Under the pieces are notes generated by a model. The model ran no database searches and was not told the origin of the DNA. It worked only from the letters and a program-made list of their open reading frames with translations. The position numbers were made by a program, and so were the translations under genes. A stretch of DNA of 64,000 bases from contig CBFHHY010000003.1 of NCBI GenBank assembly GCA_965655795.1, positions 62,001 to 126,000 of the forward strand, in the 5' to 3' direction. The DNA is from TMED14 sp002167805 (GTDB lineage Bacteria; Bacteroidota; Bacteroidia; Flavobacteriales; Schleiferiaceae). Numbering within the stretch: position 1 is the first letter of the stretch; every line of letters starts with the position of its first letter. Positions 53,701 to 61,783 of this stretch are shown one piece after another.

Positions 53701-55260
53701 CTATTGGGATATAGCGGAACCCTTAAATTCAAATTTGAAGGAATCAGTGCCAATGGAAATAATCTCTACTTAGATCGAATTCGATGCCTCCCAGGATTTA
53801 TTTCTCAACCCACTGCTAGAATTTTTAATGACTCATTAGCTTGCATAAATAAACCTGTGAAATTTTATTCTACAGGTAAAGTAAAAAATGCGACACACAA
53901 TTGGAGTTTTCCAGGAGGCAATCCGAGTAGTAGTAATTTAAGAAATCCATCTGTTACCTACAGCTCATCCGGGCCAAAATCTTTCAGCTTAATAGTGACT
54001 AATTCTCAAGGTAGTGATTCCATTTCAACTTCAAATCAATTGATAATTCAAAATAATTCTCAACCCTCAATAAGTATAAATTCAAACATGAATAGTGTTT
54101 GCCTTGGTGATACAGTCACGCTTTATTCAACCTCTGTTAATGTTGGCAATAATCCTAACTACATATGGACTATTAATAGTCAACCATATGGAATAAATTC
54201 CTCAAGCATTGAACTATTCAATATTAAAAATGGTGATACCATTCGATGTGAAGTATACTCATCAGAAATTTGTGCAACCCCCACAAAGGTTATTTCGAAT
54301 CCAATAATCATCAACATCCTTTCTCTTCCCACTGTTCAAGCAGGATCATATTCTTCTGTTTGTGTGGGGAGTCCTAAGTTTAGTCTTCAAGGAACGCCAT
54401 CTGGCGGGATTTTCTCTGGAACAGGAGTAATTAATGGCGAGTTTTTCCCAACATCTGTGGGGCAAGGAATTTATACTGTTACATATACTTACACTAACAA
54501 TAACGGCTGTGTAAATTCTGCAACTTCAGAAATTACGGTTTTAGCAGCTCCGAATGTATTTCTAACCTTACCCGCTGAAAAATTATGCAAGAATGACCCG
54601 GCTTTCAATGTTAATGGTGGTTATCCATATGGAGGAAACTACTACTTAAATGGAATATTATCCACTCAAATTAATCCAACCAGTCTAGGCGTTGGACAAC
54701 ACGAATTAAAATATACTTATTCGAATTTTGATGGATGTACAGCTTCCAGATCTGATACATTTGAAATTAAAAACCCACCTCCCATTCCCACTATTCAAAA
54801 ATTTAATGGTGACTCACTTTTTTGTCCTGAAGCTGCCACAGGATGGGAAATTCAATGGCTTGATAATAATAAGGCACCCATACCTGGAGCCAACAAATCA
54901 TGGTATGTAGCACCTATTCCTGGGCAGTACTTTGCTCGGTTAAAGCTTGGAAATACATGTTTCCCAACATCTCAAGCTGCTAGTGTTATCTCGATAAATG
55001 AATATGTTTTAGATCGATTAAAAATTGTTCCTAATCCAACATATGGATCCATAGAAATCATATCCTTGAGTAACACCTCTAAATCTTACGAACTAAAAAT
55101 AAGTAATTTATCAGGTCAAGTATTATTCTCAAAGACAAAAATTGCTATTACAAAGTATGACCGGGAAAAAATAGATATATCTTTATTTCCAAAGGGAGTT
55201 TATATCGTGGAACGAAAAGACCATAATAAAACCCTAAGTAAACGGCTTATTAAATTGTAA
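50740..55260 (+). CDS. giant secreted BNR-repeat/PKD protein with T9SS sorting domain
   Basis: 1506 residues. A signal peptide is followed by a sortilin/VPS10-like region (about 90-760) built of repeated Asp-box units such as GGLWKSTDDGSSW, VLKSIDGGQTW, IYKSIDAGDSW and IYRTTDGGLSW. Then come a PKD-like domain (about 763-850), a choice-of-anchor J-like lectin-fold region (about 850-1020), a second PKD-like domain and several Ig-like segments. The last 80 residues form a type IX sorting domain (KIVPNPTYGSIEI...GVYIVERK). The repeats suggest glycosidase-like or adhesive propeller folds; no catalytic residues can be assigned. Confidence 0.85.
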   Translation: MHKLVFLIFFILSSFLKAQSPKERNWVDLMNDPKENFYDVVDAFEQYWNGKSIEKGRGWKQFKRWEAFMEPRVFPSGERNTSNYLFNAFNSAEGISSQTHSPGIGNWSLVGPTNGNSLNGIGRINAIAFHPTDNNIIFAGSPAGGLWKSTDDGSSWTTNTDLLPNLGVSAILIDPDNSNTMYIGTGDRDGGDTYSIGVLKSIDGGQTWDATGLSFNVSQSYRVTGLIMHHDSSNFIIASTRTGIYKSIDAGDSWTVTQGGRFQCIVQIPGTNKIFAGTSSNGEIWMSTDFGSTWTKITNGLPSSGRRVELAVTPDDTNYVYAIYGAANNGLYGIYRTTDGGLSWSQRHGASPNLLDWSTTGSGSGGQAWYDLTIAVSPQNKNVVLTGGVNIWRSNNGGSSFSLSGHWYGGGGVSFVHADHHCLIFRPGSNELYAGCDGGVYKSSNGGVNNSWVSRNQGLAITQYYKIGTTDSDPSLTIAGAQDNGTHLNDNGWNKVGGGDGMDCAIDKLNPNIMYRSIYYGDFDKSTNGGNNFNASFNLPPSGSGNWVTPFIASRISSNTLYAGFDKLWKSTNGGFSFSATTSNSIFNSNNIDVLAEAPGDPNVIYAGINNRLYYSSNGGSSWTWISSNIGSGNVITGITVDPLNSDHVYISKSAYISNAKVYESFNAGGSWYNRSSSLPNIPINCIAYQKNSNGLVYVGTDIGIYFRDASMNSWIPFNEGIPNTIVNDIEILMSEGIIRVGTYGRGVWESPLASVFLTKPKSDFIAIPENVCSIGETIKLKDVSTNLPSFWNWTISPSTFQFANSTNANSSEVDLVLQSQDEYTVQLISGNKYGSDTIVKVNFISSGGIETPSEEEFDNAIPRRWKTENPDFGNGWEAAPYGSLSDSSCVVYKGYNYNKLGEKDALISPSYSLDSNSLLVFDVAYRQKLGSSSDTLNIFVSDDCGVTWILLQEFYNDASGSFATGPKQLNAFIPLNVNDWRTDTISLLGYSGTLKFKFEGISANGNNLYLDRIRCLPGFISQPTARIFNDSLACINKPVKFYSTGKVKNATHNWSFPGGNPSSSNLRNPSVTYSSSGPKSFSLIVTNSQGSDSISTSNQLIIQNNSQPSISINSNMNSVCLGDTVTLYSTSVNVGNNPNYIWTINSQPYGINSSSIELFNIKNGDTIRCEVYSSEICATPTKVISNPIIINILSLPTVQAGSYSSVCVGSPKFSLQGTPSGGIFSGTGVINGEFFPTSVGQGIYTVTYTYTNNNGCVNSATSEITVLAAPNVFLTLPAEKLCKNDPAFNVNGGYPYGGNYYLNGILSTQINPTSLGVGQHELKYTYSNFDGCTASRSDTFEIKNPPPIPTIQKFNGDSLFCPEAATGWEIQWLDNNKAPIPGANKSWYVAPIPGQYFARLKLGNTCFPTSQAASVISINEYVLDRLKIVPNPTYGSIEIISLSNTSKSYELKISNLSGQVLFSKTKIAITKYDREKIDISLFPKGVYIVERKDHNKTLSKRLIKL

Positions 55261-55264
55261 TTAA

Positions 55265-55954
55265 TTAAGTTCTTGAATTTAAAATACTTTGAAAAAGGGC
55301 TAACCCGTCCGTATTCAATAAATTTTCATCAGAGGCTCTCTCTGGGTGCGGCATCATTCCCATTACATTGCCTTCGTAATTTGAAATTCCGGCAATATTT
55401 TCAATGGAACCATTAGGGTTAGATTCATGAGATGGGTTCCCAAAATTATCAACGTAACGAAACATTACCTGTCCATTATCATTCAGAGACTTCAATGTTT
55501 CATCATCAGAATAAAATCTTCCTTCTCCATGAGCAATAGGAATCTTGAATATGCGCTTTTCTTCAAGACTTCGGGTTATTGGAGAAGATTTTGAAGAAAC
55601 ACCTAAATGCACATTTTTACATATAAATTTATGGGATGAGTTATGTAAAAGCGCACCTTTCAAGAGCTGAGTTTCCGTTAAGATTTGAAATCCATTACAG
55701 ACGCCCAAAACATATCCACCTTTAGACGCATGACTTTTGACTTCTTCCATTATCGGAGAATAACTTGCTATCGCCCCTGACCTTAGATAATCTCCATAAG
55801 AAAATCCTCCGGGTAGGACTACCATATCAACACCTTGTAGATCTTGATCTTTATGCCATAACGATATCGTATTGCACCCAAGACCATCGCGAAGGGTATC
55901 AATCATATCTTGGTCGCAATTCGATCCAGGAAAAGTCACAACTCCAAATTTCAT
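55265..55954 (-). CDS. purQ: phosphoribosylformylglycinamidine synthase subunit I (glutaminase)
   Basis: 229 residues of the class I glutamine amidotransferase type: VVTFPGSNCDQD at the start, VLPGGFSYGDYLRSGAIA, the nucleophile Cys in VLGVCNGFQIL, IAHGEGRF and the closing MMPHPERASD (His/Glu of the triad). It hands ammonia to PurL in purine synthesis. A separate PurQ implies a small-PurL/PurS system elsewhere instead of the large fused PurL. A TACCTTTG box stands just 4 bases before its ATG. Confidence 0.95.
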   Translation of the reverse strand: MKFGVVTFPGSNCDQDMIDTLRDGLGCNTISLWHKDQDLQGVDMVVLPGGFSYGDYLRSGAIASYSPIMEEVKSHASKGGYVLGVCNGFQILTETQLLKGALLHNSSHKFICKNVHLGVSSKSSPITRSLEEKRIFKIPIAHGEGRFYSDDETLKSLNDNGQVMFRYVDNFGNPSHESNPNGSIENIAGISNYEGNVMGMMPHPERASDENLLNTDGLALFQSILNSRT

Positions 55955-55958
55955 GGAT

Positions 55959-55966
55959 CAAAGGTA
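55959..55966 (-). promoter_or_regulatory. -7 box of purQ
   Basis: TACCTTTG on the minus strand with only 4 bases to the ATG at 55954. With normal -7 geometry the transcript would start on the start codon itself. No TTG at standard spacing. Confidence 0.35.
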
Positions 55967-56039
55967 ATCATGAGAAATGGTATAAATCGGTATATGATTG
56001 GCATGAATTATGTTTTCCCTTAATCTTAATTTCTTTAGA

Positions 56040-56047
56040 TACTTTTG
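56040..56047 (+). promoter_or_regulatory. -7 box of asd
   Basis: TACTTTTG ends 14 bases before the ATG at 56062, supporting that start over the long upstream extension of the same frame through purQ. Confidence 0.4.
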
Positions 56048-56061
56048 TAAAAATCTGTTTC

Positions 56062-57075
56062 ATGCGTTTAGCAATTATCGGAGCCACTGGTATGGTTGGC
56101 AATGTCATAAGAGAAATCCTTCTGGAGCGAATGTTTCCAGTTACTGATTTAGTGCTTGTCGCATCATCAAAATCTCAAGGAAAAGAAATTAATTGGAACC
56201 ATAAAGATTACGAACTCGTTTCCATAGAAAAAGCTTTGAATAAAAAGCCAGATTTAGCGATATTTTCAGCTGGAAGCGAGGTCTCAAAAAAATTTGCTCA
56301 AAAATTTGCAGACCAAGGATGTTTTGTAATTGATAACTCTTCATTCTGGCGCATGAATGCAAATATTCCTCTAATTGTCCCGGAAATAAATTCAGATGAA
56401 CTGACTGAAAAAAAGCTTATCATCGCAAATCCAAATTGCTCGACTATTCAATTAGTAATGGCATTAAAACCTCTGCATGAATTACATCGCGTTTCTCGAG
56501 TTATTGTGAGTACATACCAAAGTGTAACAGGATCTGGGAAAATTGCCTTAGATCAGTTAAATAGAGAAAGAATTGGCGATGTCGAAGGATCAACAGCATA
56601 CCCTTATCAAATTGATAAAAATTGTATTCCTCATTGTGATATTTTCCTAGAAAATGATTACACGAAAGAGGAAATGAAACTCACTGAGGAGACGAAAAAA
56701 ATCATGAATGATAATGATATTTTAGTTTCGGCAACTGCTGTCAGGGTTCCTGTTGAAGGGGGTCATTCGGAAAGTGTCAATATAGAATTTAGGGAGAACT
56801 GTCCACCTATTGATTTAGTTCGAAAAGCCCTGAGCTCATTCCCGGGAATAAAAATTCAAGACTTTATTGAAGCAAATACTTATCCTATGCCTATTTACGC
56901 TCAAGGGAAAAATGATGTATTTATTGGACGGATTCGAAAAGATAATTCTCATATAAAAGCGATTAATTTATGGATTGTAACGGATAATCTCAGAAAAGGG
57001 GCTGCATTGAATGCGATTCAAATAGCTGAAAAGCTAATTGAAAAAAAATTAATTAAAAAAACGGCAGATAATTAA
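56062..57075 (+). CDS. asd: aspartate-semialdehyde dehydrogenase
   Basis: 337 residues from the ATG at 56062; the frame remains open upstream only because it reads antisense through purQ. Motifs: NADP loop MRLAIIGATGMVGNVI, the catalytic Cys in IIANPNCSTIQ (Cys126), a TYQSVTGSGK segment and the catalytic His in VEGGHSESVNIEF. It makes aspartate semialdehyde for lysine, threonine, methionine and diaminopimelate. It is followed 11 bases later by an outer-membrane protein gene. Confidence 0.95.
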   Translation: MRLAIIGATGMVGNVIREILLERMFPVTDLVLVASSKSQGKEINWNHKDYELVSIEKALNKKPDLAIFSAGSEVSKKFAQKFADQGCFVIDNSSFWRMNANIPLIVPEINSDELTEKKLIIANPNCSTIQLVMALKPLHELHRVSRVIVSTYQSVTGSGKIALDQLNRERIGDVEGSTAYPYQIDKNCIPHCDIFLENDYTKEEMKLTEETKKIMNDNDILVSATAVRVPVEGGHSESVNIEFRENCPPIDLVRKALSSFPGIKIQDFIEANTYPMPIYAQGKNDVFIGRIRKDNSHIKAINLWIVTDNLRKGAALNAIQIAEKLIEKKLIKKTADN

Positions 57076-57086
57076 ATTCACCATTT

Positions 57087-59561
57087 ATGAAAAATTTTAA
57101 ATCTTGTTTCTGCCTTTTGGCTTTTATTTTAACCTTGAATACATATTCTCAAATCTCTTTTAAAGGCTTAGTAGTAGATAATTTAAAGGAAGAACCTGTA
57201 AGAGAAGCAGCAATTTCATTAATGCTTGTTGATAACAACAAAAAAGGTAATTCACTCCTAAAATCCATAACTTCAGACAAAGGAATTTTTGATATTTTGG
57301 TCCCTTCTGCAGGCAAGTATCGTCTAACAATCCGTGCATTTGGATTTTCTCCATTTACGAAAATTATTGAAACAAAAGAAAAGCCGGGCCAGAATTCCTC
57401 AGAAGACAAACTATTAATTTACAAGATTTCTAGAGGTGATATTGAACTCCAAGAAGCGCAAGTTATCTCGAGAGGAGCAATGTTAAATGGTCTTGATCGT
57501 AAAGTATATAATGTTTCTGACGATTTGCAAGTTTCCAGTGGGACCGGTACAGATATTCTAAGACAAGTTCCCAATGTTTCTCTAGATATAGATGGGAATG
57601 TTGCGCTGAGAGGAGATGAAAATGTGACTATTCTAATCGATGGAAGGCCTGCCGCCATGATGGGCTACCGAGGACAAAATGCCTTTGATCGACTTCCATC
57701 TGGGACAATTGAAAGAGTTGAAGTTATTGTAAATCCTGGAGCAAAATTTGATGCACAAGGGACTGGTGGAATAATTAACCTGGTCACTAAAAAAGGACGA
57801 GAGCTGCCATTTAATGGATCTATACAAGCTGGCGTAGGGACAAGAGATAAATATGATTTAGGAGGCAGCATTTCGATTCCAGTAGGACAAATTAGAATCA
57901 ATACCAACATAGGAGCAAGCTATCGCAACATGCTTGGGGGAGGAGCTACCGATCGAACCTATAAAATGATAGATACCAGCTATTCCTATGAGGAAAGAAG
58001 TAATTCTAACCGCGAAGATTTAAATTATAATGCACAGTTTGGTTTGGATTGGGAAGTCCAAAAAAAATATTTATTGGGTTTTTCGATTGGAACTAGTCAG
58101 GGATCAAGAAATTCCTGGGATTCCACCAATTTCAAAAATAAATCTATTGATAACTCAGATTCTTCTTGGGCATTGCAAAATACCATTAACAAATCTGCGG
58201 ATAATAATCAAAATATGTCATTTCGTTTTGAGCGAAAATTTAAAGAAAAAACAAAAAAATGGACTGCAGATTTGCGAGTTTCAAATAGCACAGACAATAA
58301 CATTGATAATTCTATATTTGAACTTAGTCCCAATTATCCAATAGCATTCACTTATGACGGAGTATACCAAGAGGATTTTAATGTAACAGGGAATGGCCTC
58401 AGAGCGAATTTTCAAACTGATGTAGAATGGCCTATTGGTGATAAAACAAAAATAGATTACGGCTTAAGAAGCAATTGGCGAAATACTTTTGAAAATCAGG
58501 AGGCTTATCAATTCGAATCTAGTATATCCAGTTCTTCAAAATATGATACATTACGAAGTTTTATTACTGATTTGAAAAACCAAGTACATGCAGGGTATGT
58601 AACTTTAGGGCATGCATTTTCTGAAAAATGGAAAGGGCAGTTAGGTTTAAGATATGAACATGCTATTATCTACATTAAAACGAGTGACACCTCCAATATT
58701 AATAGAGTAATTCCAGGTTTATTCCCAAGTGCTTACTTAACATATAGTCCAAAAAAAGGGACTAATTTTCAATTTAGCTATTCCTTAAGAGTCAATCGAC
58801 CTGACGGTCGCTGGGGAGGAAACCTTAATCCAAATATTGATTACTCCAATCCTTCGGGTCTTAGAAAAGGAAATCCAGAATTAGATCCTGAATTCACTCA
58901 TTCTTTCGATTTTAGTGCAGTCCAATATGGGCGCTGGGGGTCAATTTCTGGATCATTCTACAATAAACGTACGGTAAATATGATGTCTCGCTTCATAGAA
59001 CCTCTTCCAGACGGAGTCGTCATGGTATCTTGGGAAAATTTTAATTCACGAGACAATTATGGATTAAGCACGAATATGAATGTTAAGCTAAATAAGAATA
59101 TTAGAATGCAAATCTCTGGCGATGCATTTTACTCTATTATTAACGGCAGAAATATCGTTTCAAACCTAAATCAAGGTGGCTTCGGGTGGCAAGGCCGGAG
59201 TAATCTAATGATTCAAACATTCAGAGATCAACAACTTCAAGTTAGTTACTCTCAATGGGGTGCGGGGCCTTCAGGTCAAGGTTTACGAAAAGGAATCCAT
59301 TTTTTTAATGCTGCCTACAAATTAAATTTCATGAAAAAACGCTTTTCACTTTCCGCGAGAATTTCTGATATTTTTAATACGAGAAAGTTTCGATATCTTC
59401 AATATACTGATCGTATCGATATTGATTTTATGCGATTCAGGGAAAGTAGAATCGCGTGGTTGACATTACAATATAATTTTGGAAAAATGGACCAGAAAAG
59501 CCGGGGCCGATACAATTCGGGCTCCTACAGCAGAGAAAGCGGAAACCAAATAGGTATGTAA
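57087..59561 (+). CDS. TonB-plug outer-membrane beta-barrel family protein
   Basis: 824 residues: signal peptide, carboxypeptidase-regulatory-like domain (about 22-115), plug-like domain with RQVPNVSLDIDGNVALRGDENV, LIDGRP and ERVEVIVNPGAKFDAQGTGGIINLVTK, then a large barrel of the PF14905 type with VNRPDG, NPELDPEFTHSFD and NMKLN-like strands. It resembles TonB-dependent receptors but lacks a SusD partner, so its ligand is not a typical SusCD glycan. It sits between asd and msrA. Confidence 0.87.
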   Translation: MKNFKSCFCLLAFILTLNTYSQISFKGLVVDNLKEEPVREAAISLMLVDNNKKGNSLLKSITSDKGIFDILVPSAGKYRLTIRAFGFSPFTKIIETKEKPGQNSSEDKLLIYKISRGDIELQEAQVISRGAMLNGLDRKVYNVSDDLQVSSGTGTDILRQVPNVSLDIDGNVALRGDENVTILIDGRPAAMMGYRGQNAFDRLPSGTIERVEVIVNPGAKFDAQGTGGIINLVTKKGRELPFNGSIQAGVGTRDKYDLGGSISIPVGQIRINTNIGASYRNMLGGGATDRTYKMIDTSYSYEERSNSNREDLNYNAQFGLDWEVQKKYLLGFSIGTSQGSRNSWDSTNFKNKSIDNSDSSWALQNTINKSADNNQNMSFRFERKFKEKTKKWTADLRVSNSTDNNIDNSIFELSPNYPIAFTYDGVYQEDFNVTGNGLRANFQTDVEWPIGDKTKIDYGLRSNWRNTFENQEAYQFESSISSSSKYDTLRSFITDLKNQVHAGYVTLGHAFSEKWKGQLGLRYEHAIIYIKTSDTSNINRVIPGLFPSAYLTYSPKKGTNFQFSYSLRVNRPDGRWGGNLNPNIDYSNPSGLRKGNPELDPEFTHSFDFSAVQYGRWGSISGSFYNKRTVNMMSRFIEPLPDGVVMVSWENFNSRDNYGLSTNMNVKLNKNIRMQISGDAFYSIINGRNIVSNLNQGGFGWQGRSNLMIQTFRDQQLQVSYSQWGAGPSGQGLRKGIHFFNAAYKLNFMKKRFSLSARISDIFNTRKFRYLQYTDRIDIDFMRFRESRIAWLTLQYNFGKMDQKSRGRYNSGSYSRESGNQIGM

Positions 59562-59563
59562 TT

Positions 59564-60142
59564 ATGATAAGAATATTTAGTTTATATCTTTTCTGTGCTT
59601 TTATAATGTCATGTAATGCACAGACCAGCGAAATCAATTCTGAAGTAAAAACAAAAGAAAATATGAGTAAAGCAATATTAGCAAGTGGATGTTTCTGGGG
59701 GACCGAATATTTTTTAAAAAGAGTCGACGGTGTCCTATCCACACAAGTTGGGTATACCGGGGGATTTGTAGAAAATCCGACTTATGAACAAGTTTGTTCT
59801 AAGCGAACTGGTCATTATGAGGCCTCGGAAATCATTTTTGATATTGAAAAAACAAATTTTGAAAAAATATTAAGGGTATTTTTTGAAACTCATGATCCAA
59901 CTCAAAAAAATGGACAAGGCCCAGACATCGGGCCGCAATATAAAAGTGCAATTTTTTACCTTGATGAATCTCAAAAAAAGATAGCAGAAGACCTCATTCA
60001 AATTCTAGAAGCAAAAGGTTTCAGTATTGCAACTGAAGTCCTTCCTGCAGATGTATTTTACTCTGCAGAATCATATCACCAAGATTATTATGACCGAAAA
60101 GGAGGAGTCCCATATTGCCACGGTTACAGAAAGCTTTTTTAG
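59564..60142 (+). CDS. msrA: lipoprotein peptide-methionine (S)-S-oxide reductase
   Basis: 192 residues. A lipoprotein signal peptide with lipobox FIMSC (Cys17) precedes the MsrA domain, whose catalytic motif is ASGCFWGTEYF (Cys43). GYTGGFVENPTYEQVCSKRTGHYEA and HDPTQKNGQGPDIGPQYKSAIFY are also diagnostic, as is the terminal YHQDYY. It repairs oxidised methionines in exported proteins, so it probably sits in the periplasm or on the outer membrane. It starts 2 bases after the barrel gene stop and is likely co-transcribed with it. Confidence 0.94.
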   Translation: MIRIFSLYLFCAFIMSCNAQTSEINSEVKTKENMSKAILASGCFWGTEYFLKRVDGVLSTQVGYTGGFVENPTYEQVCSKRTGHYEASEIIFDIEKTNFEKILRVFFETHDPTQKNGQGPDIGPQYKSAIFYLDESQKKIAEDLIQILEAKGFSIATEVLPADVFYSAESYHQDYYDRKGGVPYCHGYRKLF

Positions 60143-60235
60143 CTTAAAAAATCAAATTTTTAAAACAACTTGTTGTTGAAAACTCTTTCAACACCAGTAT
60201 TCTAACGTCTGTGAAATCTGTATTTTCATAGGTGA

Positions 60236-61264
60236 ATGAATACCTTAAATTTCAATATTGAACGTCACCTGTTTCATCTTCTTTTTCAAGAAGATGTAAT
60301 AGACATTCCTGGTTTTGGCAGAATTGAAGTTCAAAGTTTTGACGCGGAGATTCAATCTCAATCTGGGCTTTGCCTGCCTCCATCAAGAAGACTGACTTTT
60401 TCCCCAATATCAAAAAAAAGTCAAGTTTTATTAAATCACCTGGTCCGATATGAAGGCTTAACTTATGACTCTGCAACCAAAATACTTGAGGAGACAACAC
60501 GAAATTGGAAATCTGAACTAAATCAAGGAAAGCGACTAAGGCTTGAGGGAATAGGATCTTTCTCTAAAACTGGTCTCCAATGGGTATTTCAAGCATCTGT
60601 TGAAGCAAATTTTTTACCTGAAGCTTTTGGACTTCCAATTTTTAGAGTCAATCCGCTAAGTATTGGGAACTCAATTTCGAAAGAACCGAAATATAATTTT
60701 GAAAAAGAATCTATACTAAATAGAAAAAGAAATGAGCGATGGCTGAGGCCAGCAAGGACAGCAGCGGTAATGGTTGGTATAGTTAGCCTCCTAGCACTTG
60801 GGACAACAAAGGATGATTACAGAGAGATGATTCAAAATGCATCTTTCAAACCTAACTGGGAATCAATACAAAATCAAATAAAATCATGGGTGAATTTTAG
60901 CCCCAACAACAATTCAAATACGAGTATTTTACCTGCTCAAACCATAAAAAATTTTTCTCAAGATATTCAAATTGAAGACTCAAAAAAGATATCGAAAAAT
61001 AACCCACTAAAAAATAAAATTCATTCTGATAAGTCATTACAAACTGAAAGTTTTTCCCTTGTCGTAGGAGCTTTTGCAGATATTAATAATGCAGAGAGAC
61101 TTGCAAAGAGTTTAAAGTCAGATGGATTTCCCGCTTCTTTAATAAAAAAAGAGGGTGAATTAACTAAAGTTTCCATACTGAGCTTTACAAATAAAGCCTC
61201 TGCACAATCGAAAAAACTAAGTTTAGCCGAAAGATTTCCTGGCGTTTGGATATATTCTCAATGA
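60236..61264 (+). CDS. CCDC81-like HU domain and SPOR domain protein
   Basis: 342 residues. Residues 1 to about 135 correspond to the tandem CCDC81-type HU domains (IERHLFHLLFQEDVIDIPGFGRIEV...ATKILEETTRNWKSELNQGKRLRLEGIGSF). A single membrane helix near residue 175 and a low-complexity linker follow, then a C-terminal SPOR domain (about 270-342, SLVVGAFADINNAERLAKSL) that binds denuded peptidoglycan. The layout fits a Bacteroidetes protein that spans cytoplasm, membrane and wall at the septum. It ends in an ATGA overlap with the thioesterase gene. Confidence 0.87.
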   Translation: MNTLNFNIERHLFHLLFQEDVIDIPGFGRIEVQSFDAEIQSQSGLCLPPSRRLTFSPISKKSQVLLNHLVRYEGLTYDSATKILEETTRNWKSELNQGKRLRLEGIGSFSKTGLQWVFQASVEANFLPEAFGLPIFRVNPLSIGNSISKEPKYNFEKESILNRKRNERWLRPARTAAVMVGIVSLLALGTTKDDYREMIQNASFKPNWESIQNQIKSWVNFSPNNNSNTSILPAQTIKNFSQDIQIEDSKKISKNNPLKNKIHSDKSLQTESFSLVVGAFADINNAERLAKSLKSDGFPASLIKKEGELTKVSILSFTNKASAQSKKLSLAERFPGVWIYSQ

Positions 61265-61773
61265 AAAAAAATACAGCAGCCTCGTCTCTATCAATAATGA
61301 CTGAGATTGTATTACCGAACGACACTAATAACCTTAATAACTTATTCGGTGGACAGCTTCTTAGCTGGATGGATCGGTGTGCTGCAATTTCTGCACATAG
61401 ACATTGTCGAGAAACCGTGGTGACAGCAACAGTGAACCATGTTTCTTTCAAAGAGGCCATACCGCAGGGCTCGATTGTCACTCTTGAAGCGAAAGTATCA
61501 AGGGCATTTAGATCATCGATGGAGATATTTATTGATGTATTTACTGAAGACAAGCAGGGGAATGGAGAAAAGACTAAATGTAATGAAGCTATATATACTT
61601 TTGTTGCTGTAGACAATAATGGAAGCCCCTTACGTGTTCCAGAGCTTATTCCGGAGACCAAAATAGAAAAAGAACGATTTGCTGGGGCGCTAAGGCGGCG
61701 TCAACTTGCACTCATTCTCTCGGGGAAAATGATTCCAGACGAAGCGACTGAACTAAAAGCTCTATTTGACTAA
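61261..61773 (+). CDS. acyl-CoA thioesterase (hotdog fold)
   Basis: 170 residues from the ATG at 61261, overlapping the stop of the SPOR gene (ATGA). An in-frame ATG at 61246 would reach further into that gene and is less likely. The hotdog motif MTEIVLPNDTNNLNNLFGGQLLSWMDRCAAISA, then VTATVNHVSFKEAIPQGS and EIFIDVFTEDK, place it in the YciA/BACH-like cytosolic acyl-CoA thioesterases, which hydrolyse acyl-CoA to free acid and CoA. The chain-length preference cannot be read from the sequence. Confidence 0.9.
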   Translation: MKKNTAASSLSIMTEIVLPNDTNNLNNLFGGQLLSWMDRCAAISAHRHCRETVVTATVNHVSFKEAIPQGSIVTLEAKVSRAFRSSMEIFIDVFTEDKQGNGEKTKCNEAIYTFVAVDNNGSPLRVPELIPETKIEKERFAGALRRRQLALILSGKMIPDEATELKALFD

Positions 61774-61783
61774 ATCCATTCAG

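Noticed and set aside
55765..56061. N-terminal extension of the asd frame through purQ
   Set aside because: The frame is open only because it is antisense to purQ. The family N-terminus MRLAIIGATG starts at 56062, with a -7 box just upstream.
57087..59561. Polysaccharide utilisation locus centred on the barrel protein
   Set aside because: No SusD homologue, glycoside hydrolase or sensor sits beside it, so a PUL is not supported.
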